A program made the position numbers and the translations under genes. Below the pieces are notes generated by a model. It did no database searches, had not been told where the DNA came from, and saw nothing but the letters and a program-made list of their open reading frames with translations. A stretch of DNA of 11,889 nucleotides. It comes from Fimenecus sp045578245 (GTDB lineage: Bacteria; Bacillota; Clostridia; Oscillospirales; Acutalibacteraceae). Below, in pieces: positions 6,114-11,889 of this stretch. The DNA is taken from positions 1 through 11,889 of the forward strand of contig JAZNJX010000119.1 of assembly GCA_045578245.1 (NCBI GenBank), read 5' to 3'. Position 1 is the stretch's first letter, and every line of letters begins with the position of its first letter.

Positions 6114-7004
6114 ATGAGCAACAATCCTATTTTTACAGGTTGTGGTGTTGCAATAGTAACACCATTCAATGAAGATTTAAGTGTAAACTACAAATCACTT
6201 GAGAATCTTCTTGAGTATCACATTGCAAATGGTACTGACTCAATTGTAATCTGTGGTACTACTGGTGAAAGCGCAACTCTTACACCAAAGGAACATTCAG
6301 ATGTAATTAAATTTACATGTGATGTTGTAAATCACAGAATTCCTGTTATTGCAGGTACAGGTAGTAACGAAACAGCATATGCTATTGAACTTTCAAATGA
6401 TGCTGAAAAAGCAGGTGCTGACGCAATGCTTGTTGTTACACCATATTACAATAAATGCTCACAGCGTGGTCTTGTAAAACATTATCAAGCAATCGCAGAC
6501 AACACTTCAAAACCAATCATTATCTATAATGTTCCAAGCAGAACTGGTGTGAATGTTCTTCCATCAACATATGCAGAGCTTTGCGAACACAAGAATATTA
6601 TTGCAACAAAAGAGGCAAGTGGAAATATTTCACAAATTGCAGAAACTATTGCACTCTGTGGTGATAAACTTGATGTTTACTCAGGTAATGATGACCAAAT
6701 CGTTCCACTTATGTCACTCGGTGGTAAAGGTGTAATTTCTGTTCTTTCAAATATCTGTCCAAAACTTGCACATGATATTCCAACTCTTTATCTTGAAGGC
6801 AAAGTTAAGGAAAGTGCTGAATTACAGCTTAAATATCTCGACCTTATCAACGCAATGTTTATGGATGTTAATCCTATTCCAGTAAAAGTTGCTATGAGAA
6901 TGATGGGCTTTGATGTAGGTCCTCTTCGTATGCCACTTTGTGAAATGGAAGATGCTAAAACAGCAAAGCTTGAGGCAATACTTAAAAAGTATAATTTAAT
7001 CTAA
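6114..7004 (+). CDS. dapA: 4-hydroxy-tetrahydrodipicolinate synthase
   Basis: Condenses pyruvate with aspartate semialdehyde, the first step dedicated to lysine and diaminopimelate. The 296-residue (beta/alpha)8 barrel has the Schiff-base Lys166 in ATKEASGN, Thr49-Thr50 in CGTTGES, Tyr111 in TPYYNK, Tyr138 in IIYNVPSRTG, and Arg143. These residues sit five positions later than their E. coli counterparts, so spacing is preserved. AAGGAG lies eight bases before the ATG. Together with asd and dapB it forms one lysine-repressed transcript. Many DapA enzymes are also inhibited by lysine at the dimer interface; the sequence alone does not settle that here. Confidence 0.97.
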   Translation: MSNNPIFTGCGVAIVTPFNEDLSVNYKSLENLLEYHIANGTDSIVICGTTGESATLTPKEHSDVIKFTCDVVNHRIPVIAGTGSNETAYAIELSNDAEKAGADAMLVVTPYYNKCSQRGLVKHYQAIADNTSKPIIIYNVPSRTGVNVLPSTYAELCEHKNIIATKEASGNISQIAETIALCGDKLDVYSGNDDQIVPLMSLGGKGVISVLSNICPKLAHDIPTLYLEGKVKESAELQLKYLDLINAMFMDVNPIPVKVAMRMMGFDVGPLRMPLCEMEDAKTAKLEAILKKYNLI

Positions 7005-7027
7005 TTTTATTTGTTGGACGTGAAAAG

Positions 7028-7780
7028 ATGACAAGGATTATTTTAAGCGGTGCTCTTGGCAAAATGGGAAGAGCAATTACAACTTGTGTTGAAAACAGAA
7101 ACGACTGTGAAATTGTTGCAGGTGTTGATTTAGCAAGTTGTGAATGTACATTTCCCATATACAAGTCATTTAATGAAATTGATGTTGATGCTGATGTGAT
7201 TATTGATTTTTCACACCCATCTGTACTTGAAGACCTACTTATATTTGCAAAAACTAAAAAGATTCCTGCTGTAATTGCTACAACAGGATTAAACGAGCAA
7301 CAGATTGAATCAATAAAACTTGCTTCGAATGATGTTCCTCTTTTCTTCTCTGCAAATATGTCAATTGGTGTGAGTCTGGTTTCAGAACTTGCTAAAAAAG
7401 CTGCAAAAGTACTACAAGGAAGTTATGACATTGAAATTGTTGAGGCACATCACAATCAGAAAATAGATGCTCCAAGTGGGACAGCTTTAATGCTTGCTGA
7501 TTCAATCTCAGAAGCACTAGATGAAAAACCAATATATGAATTTGACCGTCACTCAAAGAGAATGAAGAGAACTAAAAATGAAATTGGAATTCATGCAGTT
7601 CGCGGTGGCACAATTGTTGGTGAACACGAGATTATCTTTGCAGGTCCTGATGAAGTTATAAAAATTTCACATTCAGCATATTCAAAGCAGTTGTTCGCGA
7701 ATGGTTCTGTTAATGCAGGCTTGTTCCTTGTAGGTAAAGAACCCGGATTTTATTCAATGAAAGATTTAGTAAACTCTTAA
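7028..7780 (+). CDS. dapB: 4-hydroxy-tetrahydrodipicolinate reductase
   Basis: Reduces the DapA product to tetrahydrodipicolinate using NAD(P)H. The 250-residue protein has the N-terminal nucleotide-binding loop SGALGKMGR (7-15), ATTG at 84-87, and the substrate site EAHHNQKIDAPSGTA (139-153). Within that site His141 and Lys145 correspond to the catalytic His and Lys of the E. coli enzyme. IHAVRGGTIVGEHEI in the C-terminal half is also typical. The SD is weak (GGA near 7016-7018), unlike the strong sites of its neighbours, so its translation may partly depend on ribosomes from dapA, 23 bases upstream. A GTG at 7020 is out of frame. Confidence 0.97.
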   Translation: MTRIILSGALGKMGRAITTCVENRNDCEIVAGVDLASCECTFPIYKSFNEIDVDADVIIDFSHPSVLEDLLIFAKTKKIPAVIATTGLNEQQIESIKLASNDVPLFFSANMSIGVSLVSELAKKAAKVLQGSYDIEIVEAHHNQKIDAPSGTALMLADSISEALDEKPIYEFDRHSKRMKRTKNEIGIHAVRGGTIVGEHEIIFAGPDEVIKISHSAYSKQLFANGSVNAGLFLVGKEPGFYSMKDLVNS

Positions 7781-7793
7781 AGGAGGTCAAAAA

Positions 7794-8246
7794 ATGAAAA
7801 CTATTGACAATATTACTATGATTGAAAATGTTACACTTATTTCTATCAACGACTCCCCTGCTGATTTCAAAGTTGTTGCACAGATTTTTGAAATGCTCTC
7901 AAGTGCAGGAATTGATGTTGATATGATTTCACAAAATCCTCCACAAGGAAAAACTTCTAATCTTTCATTTACTGTAAATGATGAAGATTTAGGTAAAGTG
8001 TTTGAAACCGCTTCAAAGCTCCGAGAACTTCACCCTGAACTTAAACTTGCAATCAGTAGTGGTAACACAAAGATTTCTGTTTTCGGTGAAGGTATGAAAA
8101 ATTGTCCTGGCGTTGCATCAAAAGTATTCTCTGCAATTGCTTCAACTGATACAGAAGTAAGAATGATCACAACATCTGAAGTTGATATTTCAGTTCTTGT
8201 TTACAGCCACGATGGTGATGCTGTTTATTCTGCACTTAATTCATAA
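7794..8246 (+). CDS. Stand-alone aspartokinase-type ACT-domain protein (no kinase domain)
   Basis: A 150-residue protein made only of two ACT domains like the C-terminal regulatory half of aspartokinase. ACT1 covers about 11-85 (VTLISINDSPADF, AGIDVDMISQ) and ACT2 about 92-148. ACT2 contains KISVFGEGMKNCPGVASKVF and MITTSEVDISVLV (124-136), which match aspartokinase around its lysine/threonine effector site. The amino-acid kinase domain is absent, and the gene has its own strong SD (AGGAGG) 13 bases after dapB, so it is a true separate gene rather than a remnant. By size it resembles the beta subunit that B. subtilis LysC makes from an internal start. It may bind lysine and act on an aspartokinase encoded elsewhere, or on enzymes of this operon; neither is shown here. 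Confidence 0.82.
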   Translation: MKTIDNITMIENVTLISINDSPADFKVVAQIFEMLSSAGIDVDMISQNPPQGKTSNLSFTVNDEDLGKVFETASKLRELHPELKLAISSGNTKISVFGEGMKNCPGVASKVFSAIASTDTEVRMITTSEVDISVLVYSHDGDAVYSALNS

Positions 8247-8254
8247 CATATTTT

Positions 8255-8287
8255 AAGGCTTACTAATTTGTAAGCCTTATTTTTTTT
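8255..8287 (+). terminator. Terminator of the lysine operon
   Basis: A perfect nine-bp stem, AAGGCTTAC (8255-8263) with GTAAGCCTT (8270-8278) and loop TAATTT, followed by A and eight T (8280-8287). It starts nine bases after the ACT gene stop. Confidence 0.93.
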
Positions 8288-8316
8288 GTAACCTTTTTAT
8301 ATTTTGGATTGTTATA
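8287..8316 (+). promoter_or_regulatory. Candidate ECF-sigma promoter (autoregulatory)
   Basis: TGTAACC (8287-8293) carries the AAC core typical of ECF -35 elements; TGTTATA (8310-8316) follows after 16 bases. No good TTGACA/TATAAT pair is visible here. The position just before an ECF sigma gene fits self-activation. The -35 begins at the last T of the upstream terminator. The -10 assignment is a guess. Confidence 0.45.
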
Positions 8317-8351
8317 TATGTGAAAGGACCTTTCAATACGGTGGTGAGTTT

Positions 8352-8834
8352 GTGACAAAAGAAGATTTTGATGAAGCAGTTATTAGAAACAATCAAAGAT
8401 TGTATTTGATTGCACTTTCATTTACTCATAATAAGTATGACGCAGAAGATATATTGCAAAATACATTTCTTAAATTATGGAAATATAATAAACCATTTAT
8501 TGATAATCTACATATTGATAAATGGCTAACAGTTGTATGCATAAACGATAGTAAGAACAATGTCAAAAGTCTATTTCGCGTACATAACGAATTAAAAACT
8601 GAGTTGTTAGATAAAACAGCTTTTGATAATGAAAATCAATATGACCTTTTTAATGCAATTATGTCACTACCAAAAAATGAACGCACAGTAATTCATCTAT
8701 TTTACTATGAAGACTTAAAAATAAAAGAGATTGCAAAAATGCTTAAAATAAGTGAGTCTGCTGTAAAAACTCGTCTTAACCGTGCAAGAAATAAAATAAA
8801 GATAATATTAGGAGATGAATGGATAAATGAATAA
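8352..8834 (+). CDS. ECF-type RNA polymerase sigma factor
   Basis: An alternative sigma factor of 160 residues with the two-domain ECF plan. Sigma-2 (about 5-75) has the -10-recognising helix DAEDILQNTFLKLWK (30-44). Sigma-4 (about 98-150) has LPKNERTVIHLFYYEDL and the helix-turn-helix IKEIAKMLKISESAVKTRLNRARNKI. There is no sigma-1.1 or sigma-3. I chose the GTG at 8352 because it directly precedes the family-like TKEDFDEAV and has GGTGGT upstream. The in-frame TTG at 8304 would add 16 unrelated residues and lies inside the candidate promoter. The stop overlaps the start of the next gene by eight bases, so the two are translated together. The target regulon is not visible. Confidence 0.9.
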   Translation: MTKEDFDEAVIRNNQRLYLIALSFTHNKYDAEDILQNTFLKLWKYNKPFIDNLHIDKWLTVVCINDSKNNVKSLFRVHNELKTELLDKTAFDNENQYDLFNAIMSLPKNERTVIHLFYYEDLKIKEIAKMLKISESAVKTRLNRARNKIKIILGDEWINE

Positions 8835-9198
8835 AACAAAATATAAAGAAGTGTTTTCAAAAGTCCATCCATCAGATGAAACTATTGAAAGGATTTTTGA
8901 TATGACAAATAAAAAATATAAAAGCATAAGAACACTTGCTATTATAATGGCATTAATTGCAGTTCTATGTTCATTTGGTATTGTAGCATACGCTTCAACT
9001 GACGGCGAAATCAAAGAAACTATTTCAAACGCTGTTGAAACAGTAAAAAAAGAAATCACAGTTTTAGTCAACGGTGAATCAGCAATAGCTGTTTTGACAG
9101 GTTCAAATGATGATACTGCAACATATAGAGTTGAAGATATAGATGAAGGAGTTCGTGTTGAGATTGAAATGGCGTTAGAAAACTCTATAGATAATTAG
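8827..9198 (+). CDS. Candidate membrane-bound anti-sigma factor
   Basis: A 123-residue protein with a cytosolic N-terminal segment (1-35), one transmembrane helix (about 37-55) and an outer domain of about 67 residues rich in acidic and beta-type sequence. The N-terminal stretch FSKVHPSDETIERIFDM (10-26) is short and amphipathic, a plausible sigma-binding helix. No zinc-binding HxxxCxxC motif is present, so it is not a ZAS-type anti-sigma factor. The ATG lies inside the last codons of the sigma gene; the nearest SD (AGGAG, 8810-8814) is 12 bases away, which fits translational coupling. VAYAS (53-57) could also be a signal-peptidase site, in which case the outer part might be released. The role is inferred from position and topology; the outer domain matches nothing I recognise. 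Confidence 0.65.
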   Translation: MNKTKYKEVFSKVHPSDETIERIFDMTNKKYKSIRTLAIIMALIAVLCSFGIVAYASTDGEIKETISNAVETVKKEITVLVNGESAIAVLTGSNDDTATYRVEDIDEGVRVEIEMALENSIDN

Positions 9199-9201
9199 TA
9201 G

Positions 9202-9237
9202 AAAAGGCTTACTGATTAATCTCAGTAAGCCTTTTTT
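9202..9237. terminator. Bidirectional terminator between the ECF pair and tyrS
   Basis: A 14-bp perfect stem, AAAAGGCTTACTGA (9202-9215) with TCAGTAAGCCTTTT (9222-9235) around a six-base loop. T-runs occur on both strands (9232-9237 rightward, 9205-9202 leftward). It closes the ECF cassette and, from the other side, the tyrS transcript. Confidence 0.92.
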
Positions 9238-9248
9238 ATGTGTGTTTA

Positions 9249-10475
9249 TTAAGCTAAAATTGCCTTGTAGAAGACTTTTTTGCCTTTCTTTATGATTACA
9301 TATCCTTTTTGGAAATCAGCCTTTGCAAGTGCTTTGAATGGCTCTGTAACCTTCTCATCATCAACAGATACGCCACCCTGCTCAATAAGTCTTCTGCACT
9401 CACCTTTTGACTTTGCAATGCAAGCTTTAATCATAATATCAGAAACAAGAACAGTATCATCATTAAAATCGTCTGCAGTGAGTTCTACAGTCGGCATATT
9501 CTCTGTATTACCTTTACCCGAGAAAAGTGCTCTTGCACCCTCCTGAGCCTTATTAGCCTCTTCTTCACCATGAACAAGCTTTGTGAGTTCAAAAGCAAGG
9601 ATTTCTTTTGCAGTGTTCAACTGGCTGCCTTCCCAAGAATCCATCTTTTCAATTTCTTCCATTGGTAAGAATGTAAGCATTCTGATACATTTAAGAACAT
9701 CAGCATCATCAACATTTCTCCAATACTGATAGAAATCAAATGGTGATGTCTTATTTGGGTCAAGCCAAACAGCACCTGACTGAGTTTTTCCCATCTTTTT
9801 ACCTTCTGAGTTGAGGAGAAGAGTAATTGTCATAGCATGTGCATCTTTACCGAGCTTTCTGCGGATAAGCTCAGTACCTCCAAGCATATTACTCCACTGG
9901 TCATCACCACCGAATTGCATATTACAACCATATTTCTGGAAAAGTTCGTAGAAATCGTAGCTCTGCATAATCATATAGTTGAATTCAAGAAATGAAAGAC
10001 CTTTTTCCATTCTTTGTTTGTAACACTCAGCAGCAAGCATTCTATTAACGCTGAAACATGCACCAACCTCACGAAGAACTTCAATATAGTTGAGGTCAAG
10101 AAGCCAGTCAGCATTGTTAACCATAAGTGCTTTTCCTTCTGAAAAATCAATAAAACGGCTCATCTGCTTTTTAAAGCAATCACAGTTGTGCTGAATTGTT
10201 TCCTTTGTCATCATCTGACGCATATCAGAACGACCTGATGGGTCACCAATCATAGCAGTACCACCACCGATAAGTGCGATTGGCTTATTACCAGCCATCT
10301 GTAATCTCTTCATAAGGCAAAGTGCCATAAAGTGACCAACATGCAAACTGTCAGCAGTAGGATCAAAACCGATATAAAAAACAGCTTTTCCTTCATTAAC
10401 AAGATTTTTAATTTCTTCTTCGTTTGTTACTTGTGCAATAAGACCACGAGCAACGAGTTCTTCATAAACTTTCAT
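9249..10475 (-). CDS. tyrS: Tyrosyl-tRNA synthetase
   Basis: Charges tRNA-Tyr with tyrosine. The 408-residue class Ic enzyme has the ATP-binding HIGH motif as HVGH (45-48) within FDPTADSLHVGH. Tyrosine and ATP pocket stretches include GGGTAMIGDPSGR (70-82) and QFGGDDQWSNM (187-197). The KMSKS loop appears as KMGKT (227-231), a common variant in this branch. A C-terminal S4-type RNA-binding domain covers about 343-405. Length is normal. AAGGAG precedes the ATG at 10475. Expression should be set by the T-box leader at 10498-10752, responding to uncharged tRNA-Tyr. The gene ends 11 bases from a bidirectional terminator. Confidence 0.98.
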   Translation of the reverse strand: MKVYEELVARGLIAQVTNEEEIKNLVNEGKAVFYIGFDPTADSLHVGHFMALCLMKRLQMAGNKPIALIGGGTAMIGDPSGRSDMRQMMTKETIQHNCDCFKKQMSRFIDFSEGKALMVNNADWLLDLNYIEVLREVGACFSVNRMLAAECYKQRMEKGLSFLEFNYMIMQSYDFYELFQKYGCNMQFGGDDQWSNMLGGTELIRRKLGKDAHAMTITLLLNSEGKKMGKTQSGAVWLDPNKTSPFDFYQYWRNVDDADVLKCIRMLTFLPMEEIEKMDSWEGSQLNTAKEILAFELTKLVHGEEEANKAQEGARALFSGKGNTENMPTVELTADDFNDDTVLVSDIMIKACIAKSKGECRRLIEQGGVSVDDEKVTEPFKALAKADFQKGYVIIKKGKKVFYKAILA

Positions 10476-10497
10476 TTTACTTCTCCTTAAAAATTAT

Positions 10498-10525
10498 AAA
10501 AGTCCCCTGCAAAATTGCAGAGGAC
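10498..10525 (-). terminator. T-box-controlled terminator before tyrS
   Basis: In leftward RNA a ten-bp stem forms between 10525-10516 and 10511-10502 with one U-G pair and a four-base loop, followed by UUUU (10501-10498). It lies 22 bases upstream of the tyrS start codon. Confidence 0.9.
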
Positions 10526-10752
10526 GAAAAAATTTCGTGTTACCACCTCAGTTTACTGTTACCTCACGATAAACAGCCTTAACGAGTAACTAACATTACT
10601 CCGTACTATAACGGGTACAACCGACACTTCCTACTACTATTTCAAAAGTGCAACTCCACGATGTATTTCATAAGCTTTGCGTATGTTCTTACACCAAACG
10701 AACACTCTCTTTAACTGCAAAGTTCTTATTACTTCTTCGCTTCAAAGTCATT
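10526..10752 (-). promoter_or_regulatory. Tyrosine T-box leader RNA
   Basis: The leftward leader has the T-box core AGGUGGUAACACG (10548-10536). UGGU in it is complementary to an ACCA tRNA end, as expected for a tRNA with discriminator A such as tRNA-Tyr. UCGUG (10569-10565) can pair with CACGA (10539-10535) to form the antiterminator. A competing hairpin, ACGAAA with UUUCGU (10538-10524), shares bases with both it and the terminator. Stem I is visible as CUUUGC/GCAAAG extended by UAAG/CUUA, with the AGUA-type 5' side of the specifier loop and AGAGAG near its tip. The likely specifier is UAC (10665-10663), a Tyr codon, in GAAAUACA. Uncharged tRNA-Tyr should favour antitermination. Confidence 0.93.
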
Positions 10753-10758
10753 GAGATT

Positions 10759-10786
10759 ATTATACACAATTAAATAAAATTGTCAA
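10759..10786 (-). promoter_or_regulatory. Sigma-A type promoter for tyrS
   Basis: Leftward, consensus TTGACA (10786-10781) and consensus TATAAT (10764-10759) are 16 bases apart, with a start near 10752. The -35 overlaps the recN stop codon (TGA, 10785-10783), so the promoter begins inside the end of recN. Confidence 0.88.
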
Positions 10787-11889
10787 TAATTTTTAGCATT
10801 TTCTATCATTTCTGCGGCAGTATCAAAAGATAACTGGGTTGATTCAATACCACCAATAATTCTTGCTAACTCACGAACTTTACCATAAGAATCAAGGTTT
10901 TCAACTCTTGTGTAAGTCTTATTATCCGTTTCTGATTTTGATATAAGGAAATGATTATCAGCAAAACACGCAATCTGTGCCAGATGTGTAACACACAATA
11001 CCTGACGATTTTTCGAAACCTCTTTGAGTTTGATACCAATTTTCTGTGCTGCACGACCACTCACACCGGTATCAACCTCATCAAAAACAAGAGTCTGAAT
11101 ATTGTCCTTTGTTGCCAGAACATTCTTAATTGCAAGCATTATACGCGACAATTCACCACCAGATGCAATCTTTGAAAGTGGCTTTGGTTCTTCGCCTGCA
11201 TTAGCCGAAATCAAGAAATAAATTTCATCAGCACCAGTTTCGTCAAAAAGCTTTCTGTTCTGTACAACATTAAATGATATTGAAGGCATATCGAGAAACA
11301 AGAGCTCTTCTTTAACTTTATTGATAAAGACATCTCCATATTTCTGACGGTTAGCAGAAAGCTTTTTACTTGCTTTATCCAATTTTTCAAACTTTTCTTT
11401 TAGTTCAACTTCAAGCTGCTCTTTTAACTTGTCAGAAAAAGTAATATCATCAAGCTCTTTTTGTGCGTTTTCTAAAAAGTCAAGTATCTCACTTTCATTT
11501 TGACCGTATTTTTTTGAAAGTTTAAATAAAGTGTCAAGTCGTTCTTCAATAATGTCAAGCTCACTTGAGTCAACATCAAGTGAATATAAGAAACTATTCA
11601 GTTCACTTGCACAATCAGCGATGCTATAAGACATTTCAGAAATAGTATCCGACACATTATTAAGTGTTTCATCGTAAGAAGAAGCCTTTATGAGTGAGTT
11701 TGATGCAGTACTAAGCATATCTGTAACACCTGAAAAATTATCATTACCATTAATAATCTCAACCGCATTATTTACAAGTGCAAGTAATTGTTCAGCATTC
11801 TGAAGTACTTTTTTTCGTTTTTCTAACTCGCCCCACTCACCTATTCTAATTCCAGCATCTTCTATTTCTTTGATTTGATAAGTTAATAG
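10783..11889 (-). CDS. recN: DNA repair protein RecN (5' end outside window)
   Basis: RecN is an SMC-like ATPase that helps hold and repair broken DNA. The frame stays open to the window edge, giving 368 C-terminal residues of a protein that is usually about 555. The ATG at 11718 is internal, because the sequence before it (YQIKEIEDAGIR near the edge) already matches RecN. Visible parts are the second half of the long coiled-coil arm (roughly the first 195 residues here, rich in Leu, Glu and Lys) and the C-terminal ATPase half. That half has the ABC signature SGGELSR (about 11163-11143), Walker B LVFDEVDTG, and the switch histidine in VTHLAQIA. The Walker A motif lies outside the window. The stop codon TGA is shared with the -35 box of tyrS. 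Confidence 0.97.
   Translation of the reverse strand, partial: LLTYQIKEIEDAGIRIGEWGELEKRKKVLQNAEQLLALVNNAVEIINGNDNFSGVTDMLSTASNSLIKASSYDETLNNVSDTISEMSYSIADCASELNSFLYSLDVDSSELDIIEERLDTLFKLSKKYGQNESEILDFLENAQKELDDITFSDKLKEQLEVELKEKFEKLDKASKKLSANRQKYGDVFINKVKEELLFLDMPSISFNVVQNRKLFDETGADEIYFLISANAGEEPKPLSKIASGGELSRIMLAIKNVLATKDNIQTLVFDEVDTGVSGRAAQKIGIKLKEVSKNRQVLCVTHLAQIACFADNHFLISKSETDNKTYTRVENLDSYGKVRELARIIGGIESTQLSFDTAAEMIENAKNY

Noticed and set aside
8304..8351. TTG start giving the sigma factor 16 more residues
   Set aside because: The extension lies in the candidate promoter, has no SD and is unlike ECF N-termini.
1..11889. CRISPR array, transposon ends, phage or defence island
   Set aside because: No spaced repeats, transposase or toxin/defence genes are present; the recombinase looks like a housekeeping Xer type and no att-like repeats were seen.

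Overview
This AT-rich window looks like ordinary chromosome from a low-GC Clostridia member, most likely Oscillospiraceae (Ruminococcus-like). The support is the conserved queA-tgt-yajC-YrzE-type gene order of Firmicutes, a T-box leader on tyrS, a lysine riboswitch on the lysine genes, strong Shine-Dalgarno (SD) sites, and an ECF sigma/anti-sigma pair. The genus is an inference from how the proteins read; no comparison was run.

Layout. 2-859 (+): 3' part of a XerC/D-type tyrosine recombinase. 846-4652 (-): a block read right to left as queA, tgt, yajC, a YrzE/TIGR04086-type membrane protein and a SpoIIM-like membrane protein. queA and tgt make queuosine in tRNA. yajC has its own promoter, and a hairpin separates yajC from the last two genes. 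4653-5009: divergent control region with two overlapping promoters back to back; the rightward one feeds a lysine riboswitch with a terminator. 5010-8246 (+): lysine/diaminopimelate operon asd-dapA-dapB plus a free-standing aspartokinase-type ACT-domain protein, closed by a terminator. 8287-9198 (+): ECF sigma factor and overlapping membrane anti-sigma candidate, between two terminators with nearly the same stem. 9249-10764 (-): tyrS with a tyrosine T-box leader and a consensus promoter. 10783-11889 (-): the C-terminal two thirds of recN, running off the window.

How the parts work together. When lysine is low, the riboswitch should let transcription enter asd-dapA-dapB, which turns aspartyl phosphate into tetrahydrodipicolinate. 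The ACT protein may add protein-level lysine sensing. Uncharged tRNA-Tyr should turn on tyrS. The sigma/anti-sigma pair is a self-contained stress-response switch of unknown signal.

I found no mobile element, CRISPR array, tRNA or rRNA gene, and no clearly new multi-gene system. The most interesting points are the stand-alone ACT regulatory protein without a kinase, the hairpin that joins a terminator to the SD of the next gene, the overlapping divergent promoters, the inverted repeat around the yajC promoter, and the ECF cassette with matching terminators.
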